Below, piece after piece: positions 34,064 to 41,364 of a DNA stretch of 64,000 nucleotides. Positions within the stretch are counted from its first letter, which is position 1. Every line of letters begins with the position of its first letter. The position numbers and the translations under genes are program-made. The stretch comes from Pseudomonas cichorii (GTDB taxonomy: Bacteria > Pseudomonadota > Gammaproteobacteria > Pseudomonadales > Pseudomonadaceae). The stretch lies in NCBI RefSeq assembly GCF_003700275.1, contig NZ_RBRE01000069.1, forward strand, positions 46,921 through 110,920, written 5' to 3'. The notes beneath the pieces were generated by a model. That model was given only the letters and a program-made list of their open reading frames with translations, had not been told where the DNA came from and did no database searches.

Positions 34064-35671
34064 TTACATGCGAAACAGGCCGAAAGTGGTGGGTTCGATG
34101 GGCGCGTTGAGCGAGGCCGAAAGCGCCAGGGCCAGAATGTCGCGGGTCTGTGCCGGGTCGATGACTCCGTCGTCCCAGAGGCGGGCGCTGGAATAGTAGG
34201 GATGGCCCTGCTGTTCGTACTGGTCGAGGATCGGCTGTTTCAGCTCGGCCTGCTGTTGTTCGCTGAAGCTCTGGCCGCTGCGTTCGGCCTGTTCGCGCTT
34301 GACCTGCACCAGCACCCCGGCGGCCTGTTCGCCGCCCATCACGCCGATACGGGCGTTGGGCCACATCCACAGAAAACGCGGGTCGTAGGCGCGACCACAC
34401 ATGCCATAGTTGCCGGCGCCAAAACTGCCGCCGATGATGACCGTGAACTTGGGGACCCTGGCGCAGGCCACGGCAGTCACCAGTTTGGCGCCGTGCTTGG
34501 CAATCCCGCCGCTTTCGTATTTCTGGCCGACCATGAAGCCGGTGATGTTCTGCAGAAACAGCAGCGGGATACCGCGCTGACAGGCCAGTTCGATGAAGTG
34601 CGCACCTTTCTGCGCGGCTTCGGCGAACAGGATGCCGTTATTGGCGAGGATCGCTAGCGGATAACCGTGCAAACGGGCAAAGCCGCACACCAGCGTGGTG
34701 CCGAACAGCGCCTTGAACTCATCGAAAACCGAACCGTCCACCAGCCGTGCAATGACTTCGCGGACATCAAACGGCTGCTTGGCTTCGAGCGGGATCACAC
34801 CGTACAGTTCGTCGCTGGCATAGAGCGGAGCAATCGGCGTGCTGAGCGTCAATTGGCCCTGCTTGTGCCAATTGAGATTGGCGATGCTGCGGCGCGCCAG
34901 TTGCAGCGCATGCTCATCGTTCTCCGCGTAATGGTCGGCGACCCCGGAAGTCCGGCAATGCACATCGGCGCCGCCAAGCTCTTCGGCGCTGACCACTTCG
35001 CCGGTTGCTGCCTTGACCAGCGGCGGCCCAGCGAGAAAGATGGTTGCCTGCTGGCGAACCATGATCGCTTCGTCGGCCATGGCCGGCACATACGCGCCAC
35101 CGGCGGTGCAGGAACCCATGACTACTGCGATCTGCGGAATGCCCATGGCGCTCATGTTGGCCTGATTGAAGAAGATTCGCCCGAAGTGCTCGCGATCCGG
35201 AAACACTTCATCCTGGCGTGGCAGGTTGGCGCCACCCGAGTCCACCAGATAAATGCACGGCAGGCGGTTCTGCTGGGCGATGGCCTGGGCGCGCAGGTGC
35301 TTCTTGACCGTCAGGGGGTAGTACGAGCCGCCTTTGACCGTGGCGTCGTTGGCGACAATCATGCATTCGACGCCTTCGACCCGGCCAATGCCTGCGATCA
35401 CCCCGGCAGCCGGGACCTCTTCGTCATAGACCGCGTGGGCCGCCAGTTGGCCGATTTCCAGAAACGGCGAGCCGGGGTCCAGCAAAAGGTTGATACGTTC
35501 GCGGGGTAGCAGCTTGCCGCGTGAGGTGTGGCGTTCCTGAGCTTTGGCGCCGCCACCTTCATGAACCCTGGCCAGCAGGCGGCGCAGGTCGTTGACCTGT
35601 TCCAGCAAGGCCGCGTGATTGCTGGCGAACTCGGCAGAGCGTGTATTGATGCGGCTGAGCAGAAGGGACAT
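34064..35671 (-). CDS. liuB: 3-methylcrotonyl-CoA carboxylase beta (carboxyltransferase) subunit
   Basis: A 535-residue acyl-CoA carboxyltransferase. Characteristic parts are LPRERINLLLDPGSPFLE, YLVDSGGANLPRQDEVFP, MGSCTAGGAYVPAM and GGSFGAGNYGMCGRAYDP. The length and DSGGANLP with FGAGNYGMCGRA are typical of the methylcrotonyl-CoA enzyme and not of the propionyl-CoA one. It partners LiuD in leucine catabolism. It is 15 bases from liuA and 14 from liuC. Confidence 0.94.
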   Translation of the reverse strand: MSLLLSRINTRSAEFASNHAALLEQVNDLRRLLARVHEGGGAKAQERHTSRGKLLPRERINLLLDPGSPFLEIGQLAAHAVYDEEVPAAGVIAGIGRVEGVECMIVANDATVKGGSYYPLTVKKHLRAQAIAQQNRLPCIYLVDSGGANLPRQDEVFPDREHFGRIFFNQANMSAMGIPQIAVVMGSCTAGGAYVPAMADEAIMVRQQATIFLAGPPLVKAATGEVVSAEELGGADVHCRTSGVADHYAENDEHALQLARRSIANLNWHKQGQLTLSTPIAPLYASDELYGVIPLEAKQPFDVREVIARLVDGSVFDEFKALFGTTLVCGFARLHGYPLAILANNGILFAEAAQKGAHFIELACQRGIPLLFLQNITGFMVGQKYESGGIAKHGAKLVTAVACARVPKFTVIIGGSFGAGNYGMCGRAYDPRFLWMWPNARIGVMGGEQAAGVLVQVKREQAERSGQSFSEQQQAELKQPILDQYEQQGHPYYSSARLWDDGVIDPAQTRDILALALSASLNAPIEPTTFGLFRM

Positions 35672-35686
35672 GAGGCACTCCGGAAA

Positions 35687-36850
35687 TCAGCGAGTCTCGT
35701 TGAACAGTTCACGGCCAATCAGCATTCGGCGGATTTCACTGGTGCCCGCGCCGATCTCGTAGAGTTTGGCGTCGCGCAGCAACCGGCCAGCCGGAAACTC
35801 ATTGATATAACCGTTGCCGCCGAGGATCTGGATCGTGTCCAGCGCCATTTGCGTGGCCCGTTCGGCGCTATAGAGGATGATCCCGGCGGCATCCTTGCGG
35901 GTGGTTTCACCACGTTCACAGGCTTGCGCGACGGCATACAGGTAGGCGCGGCTGGCATTGAGCTGGGTGTACATGTCGGCGATCTTGCCCTGGATGAGCT
36001 GGAATTCGCCGATGCTCTGACCGAACTGCTTGCGGTCGTGGATGTAGGGCAGGACCACGTCCAGACAGGCCTGCATGATCCCGGTCGGACCGCCGGAGAG
36101 CACGACGCGCTCGTAATCCAGGCCGCTCATCAGCACTTTCACGCCGCCATTGAGCGTGCCGAGCAGATTCTCCTCCGGGACTTCGACGTTATCGAAAAAC
36201 AGCTCGCAGGTATTGGAGCCGCGCATGCCGAGCTTGTCGAACTTGTTACCGCGGCTGAAGCCTTTCCAGTCGCGCTCGACGATAAAGGCGCTGATGCCAT
36301 GCGCGGCCTTTTCCAGGTCGGTCTTGGCGTAGATCACGTAGGTGTTGGCGTCCGGGCCGTTGGTGATCCAGGTCTTGCTGCCATTGAGCACGAAACGGTC
36401 GCCGCGCCTGTCGGCACGCAGTTTCATCGAAACCACATCGGAACCGGCATTTGGCTCGCTCATGGCCAGTGCGCCGACCTGTTCGCCGCTGATCAGCTTC
36501 GGCAGGTAGCGGGCTTTCTGGGCCGGGCTGCCATTGCGGTTGATCTGGTTGACGCACAGGTTCGAGTGCGCGCCGTAGGAGAGGGCGACCGAAGCCGAGC
36601 CGCGGCTGATTTCTTCCATGGCGACCACATGTGCCAGATAACCCAGGCCGGCACCGCCATATTCTTCGCTGACGGTGATGCCCAGCAGGCCCATTTCGCC
36701 GAATTTGCGCCACATATCGGCAGGGAACAGATTGTCCCGGTCGATCTGCGCGGCGCGGGGCGAAAGTTCGGCTGCGACAAAGGCCTGAACCTGATCGCGC
36801 AACATGTCGATGGTTTCGCCCAGGGCGAAGTTGAGGCTGGGGTAGATCAT
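35687..36850 (-). CDS. liuA: Isovaleryl-CoA dehydrogenase
   Basis: A 387-residue FAD acyl-CoA dehydrogenase that oxidises isovaleryl-CoA to 3-methylcrotonyl-CoA. The catalytic base of isovaleryl-CoA dehydrogenases is kept in GLDYERVVLSGGP. Other family parts are ITVSEEYGGAGLGYLAHVVA, AMSEPNAGSDVVSMK and QILGGNGYINEFPAGR. It is the first gene of liuABCD. A LiuR-type palindrome lies about 46 bases upstream of its ATG. Beyond that is the CrcZ-family RNA. Confidence 0.95.
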   Translation of the reverse strand: MIYPSLNFALGETIDMLRDQVQAFVAAELSPRAAQIDRDNLFPADMWRKFGEMGLLGITVSEEYGGAGLGYLAHVVAMEEISRGSASVALSYGAHSNLCVNQINRNGSPAQKARYLPKLISGEQVGALAMSEPNAGSDVVSMKLRADRRGDRFVLNGSKTWITNGPDANTYVIYAKTDLEKAAHGISAFIVERDWKGFSRGNKFDKLGMRGSNTCELFFDNVEVPEENLLGTLNGGVKVLMSGLDYERVVLSGGPTGIMQACLDVVLPYIHDRKQFGQSIGEFQLIQGKIADMYTQLNASRAYLYAVAQACERGETTRKDAAGIILYSAERATQMALDTIQILGGNGYINEFPAGRLLRDAKLYEIGAGTSEIRRMLIGRELFNETR

Positions 36851-36895
36851 GAATAGCGCTCCCAGTTTTATTCTTGGACGGATTGGCTATGACCT

Positions 36896-36909
36896 TTACG
36901 TTAACGTAA
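36896..36909. promoter_or_regulatory. LiuR-type operator in front of liuA
   Basis: TTACGTTAACGTAA is a perfect 14-base palindrome with the ACGT-N2-ACGT core also found before liuR (38931-38952). MerR-family regulators bind such sites within the promoter spacer. A TTGACA hexamer lies just upstream on the minus strand. Confidence 0.7.
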
Positions 36910-36987
36910 GCCTGTAATTGGCCAGGTGTCAATGTTGGAGGGCAACCGAGGAGGAGGCAGGAGAGTGGCGAGCGGGAATGCCGGAAA

Positions 36988-37366
36988 GCACGAAGGGGAG
37001 CCTGGGCTCCCCTTCAAGGTTTCTTCATATGCTCTTTTTTGTTTGTCGGGAGGCCTGTTGTTGTTTTTGGCGACCTGGCCCTTCACATCTTTTTTGAGCG
37101 ATCCCCATGCGGGATCAAGAGCAAACGTATTTTTTTGAGCGCTGATGTCACTTTTATCATGTCGATCCAACCAGTACGGGAGCTGCCTGAAAGCAGTTTT
37201 ATTGTTCTCTGCCCGGTTGCGAGTGCCCGGTCTTGCAAGGCCTCTGAAAAGCTATCCACTCCAAAAAAATCTGTTAGCTACGCCTCTGTACGTGTTGTTC
37301 TTGTTATGTCAGAGCCGGTACGTGTTGTTTTTATTGGATTACTGCATTTTCTTGTTTTTGTTGTAT
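36988..37366 (-). ncRNA. crcY/crcX: CrcZ-family (CrcX/CrcY-like) Crc/Hfq-sequestering small RNA
   Basis: The minus strand holds no credible protein gene but contains six A-rich CA motifs. They are ACAACAAAAACAAGAAAA (37347-37365), CCAATAAAAACAACA (37323-37337), TAACAAGAACAACA (37293-37306), AACAATAAAA (37197-37206), AAAAACAACAACA (37056-37068) and AACAAAAAAGAG (37031-37045). A sigma54 promoter TGGCACG-N4-CTGCT (GG and GC ten bases apart) ends about 11 bases before the first motif, and a 24-base perfect hairpin closes the unit. Length of about 380, CA motifs and sigma54 promoter match the CbrB-activated RNAs CrcZ, CrcX and CrcY. From memory, P. putida crcY also lies beside the HMG-CoA lyase gene. 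Which paralogue this is remains open. Confidence 0.82.
36992..37015. terminator. Hairpin closing the CrcZ-family RNA
   Basis: GAAGGGGAGCC and GGCTCCCCTTC form an 11-base perfect stem with a two-base centre. On the minus strand the tail is only weakly T-rich, so the precise end is uncertain. Confidence 0.65.
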
Positions 37367-37375
37367 CCGAGATAT

Positions 37376-37391
37376 AGCAGGACCCGTGCCA
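37376..37391 (-). promoter_or_regulatory. Sigma54 (-24/-12) promoter of the CrcZ-family RNA
   Basis: Minus strand TGGCACGGGTCCTGCT has the invariant GG and GC ten bases apart and the preferred TGGCACG block. The predicted start is near 37366. Confidence 0.82.
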
Positions 37392-37473
37392 GTTTTGCCA
37401 AGTCCTTTGAAAACAGGGTGTTGAGGGCATTCGGCAGATAGAGAGGCGAAGCCTTCAGTCGCTGATTGTTTCC

Positions 37474-37515
37474 GTGTTACCCGTTTTCATTAATACTTTG
37501 TGTGTAGGGTAACAC
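37474..37515. promoter_or_regulatory. Candidate CbrB upstream activator site
   Basis: GTGTTACCC (37474-37482) and GGGTAACAC (37507-37515) are perfect 9-base inverted arms with 24 bases between. They lie about 110-150 bases upstream of the predicted RNA start, where a sigma54 activator should bind. TGTTAC/GTAACA half-sites are those I associate with CbrB. Confidence 0.6.
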
Positions 37516-37559
37516 TCTGTGACAACTTGTCGCACCGACTGGCCGACCAACGACCGCGC

Positions 37560-38459
37560 TCATGCAGGCTGCCGGGCCGTGGCCACTTTGGAGCCGTTGC
37601 GCCGCTCCAGCACGGCGCAGATCCGCTGACCGGCGACAATCAGCCGTTGCAGGTCGATACCGGTCTCAATGCCCAGGCCGCTCAGCATGTAAAGCACGTC
37701 CTCGGTCGCGACATTGCCGCTGGCGCCCTGGGCGTACGGGCAGCCGCCCAGGCCGGCGACAGAACTGTCGAATACCGCTATGCCCTCCAGCAGGCTGGCG
37801 TAGATATTGGCCAGCGCCTGGCCATAAGTGTCGTGAAAGTGTCCGGCGAGCCTGCCGCGTGGAATCTGCCCGGCGACGGCATTGAACAGTTCGCGGGTGG
37901 CTTCGGGGGTGCCGGTGCCAATGGTGTCGCCCAGCGAAACTTCGTAGCAGCCCATGGCAATCAGTTCATTGGCGACGCTGGCAACCTGGCGAGGCGCGAT
38001 ATAGCCGTCATAAGGGCAACCCAGCACGCAAGAGACATAACCGCGAACCCGGATGCCATGCAATTGGGCGGCGGCCATCACCGGCAGGAAGCGCTCCAGG
38101 CTTTCGCTGATGGAACAGTTGATGTTGCGCCGGGAAAAGGTTTCCGAGGCCGAGGCAAATACCGCGACCTCCCTGACCCCGGCCGCCAGCGCATTCTCGA
38201 AACCTTTCAGGTTTGGCGTCAGGGCCGAATAGATCACATCCGGCTGCTGCTGGAGGCGGGCAAACACCTGTGCCGAGTCGGCCATCTGGGGTACCCACCT
38301 GGCGGATACAAAACTGCCGGCTTCGATGTGCTTGAGTCCGGCCGCTGCCAGGTCTTCGACCAGCTGCACCTTGTCCGCGCTGCTTACCGGGCGGGCTTCG
38401 TTTTGCAGGCCGTCGCGTGGGGCGACCTCTACCAGACGAACACGTTGCGGTAATGACAT
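37560..38459 (-). CDS. liuE: Hydroxymethylglutaryl-CoA lyase
   Basis: A 299-residue enzyme splitting HMG-CoA into acetoacetate and acetyl-CoA, the last step of leucine/isovalerate breakdown. Family marks are VEVAPRDGLQNE at the N-terminus (metal site) and the active-site Cys loop VAGLGGCPYAQGASGNVATE. It begins 17 bases after liuR and so is co-transcribed with it, apart from liuABCD. In P. aeruginosa liuE follows liuD instead. The CrcZ-family RNA lies downstream on the same strand. Confidence 0.94.
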   Translation of the reverse strand: MSLPQRVRLVEVAPRDGLQNEARPVSSADKVQLVEDLAAAGLKHIEAGSFVSARWVPQMADSAQVFARLQQQPDVIYSALTPNLKGFENALAAGVREVAVFASASETFSRRNINCSISESLERFLPVMAAAQLHGIRVRGYVSCVLGCPYDGYIAPRQVASVANELIAMGCYEVSLGDTIGTGTPEATRELFNAVAGQIPRGRLAGHFHDTYGQALANIYASLLEGIAVFDSSVAGLGGCPYAQGASGNVATEDVLYMLSGLGIETGIDLQRLIVAGQRICAVLERRNGSKVATARQPA

Positions 38460-38476
38460 GGTGCTTTAACCTCAGG

Positions 38477-38890
38477 TCATGTCGAGATTTTATCTTCAAC
38501 TATTTGATATGAAAGGGTTTTACCTAGAGCAAGGCGACAGCGTTCTTCAGCGGTATCCAGTTCCAGCTGCATTTGCCGGATATCCAGAAGCTGTTGTTCC
38601 AATTGGCTGCGGCGCTCTTCGATCTTGCCCAGCATGCTATGCAACTGCTTCTGATTGCCGCCATGCGGGTCATACAGCTCGATCAGTTCCCGGCATTCGG
38701 CCAGGGAGAAACCGATGCGCTTGCCACGCAGGATCAGCTTGAGGGTGACCTTGTCGCGAGCCGAGTAGATGCGCTCCAGGCCACGTCTTTCGGGGCTGAG
38801 CATGCCTTGCTCTTCATAGAAACGAATCGCGCGGGTGGTGATGTCCAGTTCGCGGGCGAGGTCGGAGATGCTGTAGGTAGGGTTGCTCAT
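38477..38890 (-). CDS. liuR: MerR-family regulator of leucine/isovalerate catabolism
   Basis: A 137-residue MerR protein. The winged helix is SISDLARELDITTRAIRFYE with EEQGMLSPERRG, then a dimerisation coiled coil (residues about 80-120). No metal-binding Cys pattern is seen, so it belongs to the LiuR type that senses acyl-CoA or related signals. It heads the liuR-liuE unit. A 22-base perfect palindrome 41 bases upstream is the likely autoregulatory site. Confidence 0.92.
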   Translation of the reverse strand: MSNPTYSISDLARELDITTRAIRFYEEQGMLSPERRGLERIYSARDKVTLKLILRGKRIGFSLAECRELIELYDPHGGNQKQLHSMLGKIEERRSQLEQQLLDIRQMQLELDTAEERCRLALGKTLSYQIVEDKIST

Positions 38891-38930
38891 GGCGCGGCTC
38901 GGCAGTAGACCTGTGGTTTAACCTAAGGCC

Positions 38931-38952
38931 GGCTTGACGTATACGTCAAGCC
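38931..38952. promoter_or_regulatory. LiuR-type operator in front of liuR
   Basis: GGCTTGACGTA followed by its exact reverse complement TACGTCAAGCC. The core ACGT-N2-ACGT equals that of the site before liuA. TTGACG with TAGGTT 18 bases on can serve as promoter on the minus strand, placing the palindrome inside the spacer as usual for MerR proteins. Confidence 0.72.
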
Positions 38953-39024
38953 GGTGCCGAGAGCGGGTTATCTAGAAATGACTTTAAGTTTTATATAAAA
39001 ACTCTTTTATTTCAGTATCTTAAT

Positions 39025-39963
39025 TTAAATTGTTAATTCTTTTTCAAGCTTGTTTTCCTGCGCAGTTACCCGCTGGCACAGCTCGATCAACTGCTCGCGC
39101 ATCCAGCGATTGGCCGGATCCTGATCGGTGCTTTCGTGCCAGTAGAGATGGGTTTCCACCGCTGGTACATCATTGACCGGCAACTGCACGTAGTGCAGGT
39201 CGTGACGTCGGGAGAAGCGTTCCGGCACGGTCATGACCATGTCGGTCTGTTGCAGCACCTGGGTCGCCATCAGGTAGTGCTGGGAGCGCAGGGCTATCTT
39301 GCGCTGGATGCCCATCTTGCCCAGCGCCAGATCCACGTGACCCAGCCCGCTGCGGCGACTGGAGATATGAATGTGGGCCTGCGCCAGATAGTCATCCAGG
39401 TTCAGCATGCTCTTGCCGGCCAGTGGATGCCCCTTGCGCATCGCACACACGTAACGGTCTTCCATCAGCTTGACGTGACGTACCTGAGGATCGGTGTTGA
39501 GCGGCGCGTCGACGGCAAAGTCCAGGCGCCCGGCCGCCAGTTCCTTGGTGGTTTCGCGCCGTTTGGACAGGAAGCTTTCGATGGTCACCGCAGGTGCCTG
39601 GCGCCGCAGGCGCTGGAACAGCAGCGGCAGAATCACCGCCTCGGTCAGGTCGGTCATGCTGATGCGGTAGTTCTTGTTGGCCTGCAGCGGGTTGAAGATG
39701 CGGCTTTCCTGTACTGACACCCGCAGCAGCGACAGGGCATTGCGTACCGGGCCGATGATGTTCTGGGCCATGGGCGTCGGCACCATGCCCTGGGCCGTGC
39801 GTACGAACAGCGGGTCGTTGAAGGTTTCGCGCAAGCGCGCCAGTGCGTTGGATACAGCGGGCTGGGTAATGCCCACGATCTGTCCGGCGCGGGTCAGATT
39901 GGCTTCGGTATAAATGGCGTCGAAGACAATGAAAAGATTGAGATCAACCTTGCTCAGGTTCAT
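39025..39963 (-). CDS. LysR-family regulator
   Basis: 312 residues. The DNA-binding part is typical (LNLFIVFDAIYTEANLTRAG, GITQPAVSNALARLRETFND, PLFVRTAQGMVPTP). The effector domain has features of the NodD/SyrM/LinR subgroup (RHVKLMEDRYVCAMRKGHPL). It is divergent from an acyl-CoA dehydrogenase gene with 164 bases between, so it probably controls that gene. The shared region has AT-rich imperfect dyads but no clear operator can be named. Confidence 0.88.
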   Translation of the reverse strand: MNLSKVDLNLFIVFDAIYTEANLTRAGQIVGITQPAVSNALARLRETFNDPLFVRTAQGMVPTPMAQNIIGPVRNALSLLRVSVQESRIFNPLQANKNYRISMTDLTEAVILPLLFQRLRRQAPAVTIESFLSKRRETTKELAAGRLDFAVDAPLNTDPQVRHVKLMEDRYVCAMRKGHPLAGKSMLNLDDYLAQAHIHISSRRSGLGHVDLALGKMGIQRKIALRSQHYLMATQVLQQTDMVMTVPERFSRRHDLHYVQLPVNDVPAVETHLYWHESTDQDPANRWMREQLIELCQRVTAQENKLEKELTI

Positions 39964-40127
39964 TGGAGGGCGCCTCTTGTCGTTCTTGTAGGATCGCTGC
40001 TTATGCCGCAGCGTAGCTCGATCATATATTGGTTATGAATGTTTATATACGCCGAGAATAGATTAGATAAATGTCGAGGGGTTCTCTAGCATCCTTGCCA
40101 TGACTCTGATGAGAAGGTAACTGCCCC

Positions 40128-41339
40128 ATGGACTTTGCATATTCCCCGAAGGTGCAGGAGCTGCGCGAGCGCGTCACTGCATTCATGGACGCCTATGTCT
40201 ATCCTGCCGAGCCGGTGTTCGAGCGCCAGGTGGCGGAGGGTGATCGCTGGCAGCCCACGGCAATCATGGAAGAACTCAAGGACCGCGCCAGGCAGCAAGG
40301 CCTATGGAACCTGTTCCTGCCCGAATCGCAACTGGGTGCGGGCCTGACCAACCTCGAATACGCGCCGCTGGCCGAGATCATGGGCCGCTCGCTGCTCGGT
40401 CCCGAGCCCTTCAACTGCTCGGCTCCGGACACCGGCAATATGGAAGTGCTGGTCCGCTATGCGACCGAGCCGCAGAAGCAGCAATGGCTGGAGCCGCTGC
40501 TGCGCGGCGAGATCCGTTCGGCCTTCGCCATGACCGAGCCGGATGTGGCGTCCTCGGATGCGACCAACATGGCCGCCCGCGCCGAACGGGATGGCGATGA
40601 GTGGGTGATCAACGGCCGCAAGTGGTGGACCTCGGGCGCCTGTGATCCGCGCTGCAGAATCCTGATTTTCATGGGCCTGACCAATCCCGACGGGCCGCGT
40701 CATCAGCAGCATTCGATGATTCTGGTGCCGACCGACACGCCCGGCGTGAAAATCGTTCGCCCGGTGCCGGTGTTTGGCTATGACGATGCGCCCCATGGCC
40801 ATGCGGAAGTGCTGTTCGAGAATGTCCGGGTACCTTATGGAAATGTCCTGCTGGGTGAAGGGCGCGGTTTTGAAATTGCCCAGGGGCGTCTCGGACCGGG
40901 GCGTATCCATCACTGCATGCGTTCGATCGGCATGGCGGAGCGGGCACTGGAGTTGATGTGCCAGCGAGCGGTCAGTCGCGTGGCGTTCGGCAAGCCGCTG
41001 GCGAGGCTGGGTGGCAATGTCGACAAGATTGCCGACTCACGGATGGAAATCGACATGGCGCGCCTGCTGACCCTCAAGGCCGCGTACATGATGGACACCG
41101 TGGGTAACAAGGTGGCCAAAAGCGAGATTGCGCAGATCAAGGTGGTTGCGCCGAATGTGGCGCTGAAAGTCATTGATCGGGCGATCCAGATGCATGGCGG
41201 CGCCGGGGTCTCCAATGACTTCCCGCTGGCCTACATGTACGCCATGCAGCGCACCTTGCGCCTGGCAGACGGGCCTGACGAAGTGCACCGTGCGGCTGTC
41301 GCCAAGTTCGAGCTGGGCAAATATCTGCCCGAGAAGTAG
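40128..41339 (+). CDS. Acyl-CoA dehydrogenase family protein
   Basis: A 403-residue FAD enzyme of the ACAD10/11-like group. Recognisable parts are AFAMTEPDVASSDATNM, INGRKWWTSGACDPRC, LGPGRIHHCMRSIGMAERAL and QMHGGAGVSNDFPLAYMYA. The RLGPGRIHH segment places it apart from short-chain dehydrogenases. The substrate is unknown. A divergent LysR gene suggests induction by the substrate or a product. No CoA-ligase or hydratase is adjacent. Confidence 0.9.
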   Translation: MDFAYSPKVQELRERVTAFMDAYVYPAEPVFERQVAEGDRWQPTAIMEELKDRARQQGLWNLFLPESQLGAGLTNLEYAPLAEIMGRSLLGPEPFNCSAPDTGNMEVLVRYATEPQKQQWLEPLLRGEIRSAFAMTEPDVASSDATNMAARAERDGDEWVINGRKWWTSGACDPRCRILIFMGLTNPDGPRHQQHSMILVPTDTPGVKIVRPVPVFGYDDAPHGHAEVLFENVRVPYGNVLLGEGRGFEIAQGRLGPGRIHHCMRSIGMAERALELMCQRAVSRVAFGKPLARLGGNVDKIADSRMEIDMARLLTLKAAYMMDTVGNKVAKSEIAQIKVVAPNVALKVIDRAIQMHGGAGVSNDFPLAYMYAMQRTLRLADGPDEVHRAAVAKFELGKYLPEK

Positions 41340-41364
41340 GGCGTGAGGGTATCGAGGTCGCGGG

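Noticed and set aside
35528..36856. 442-codon plus-strand frame opposite liuA.
   Set aside because: Shadow of a well-conserved acyl-CoA dehydrogenase frame.
36926..37015. Purine-rich stretch before the GAAGGGGAGCC hairpin, considered as a plus-strand RNA or tRNA.
   Set aside because: No cloverleaf and no plus-strand promoter seen. The hairpin fits the 3' end of the minus-strand RNA.
37288..37337. Direct repeat GTACGTGTTGTT at 37288 and 37318, considered as a short repeat array or CRISPR-like element.
   Set aside because: Only two copies; they coincide with CA motifs of the small RNA on the opposite strand.
36901..37441. Short frames of 70-98 codons in the liuE-liuA gap, on both strands.
   Set aside because: No ribosome-binding site, odd composition and no family. 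The region is better explained by a small RNA with CA motifs and a sigma54 promoter.
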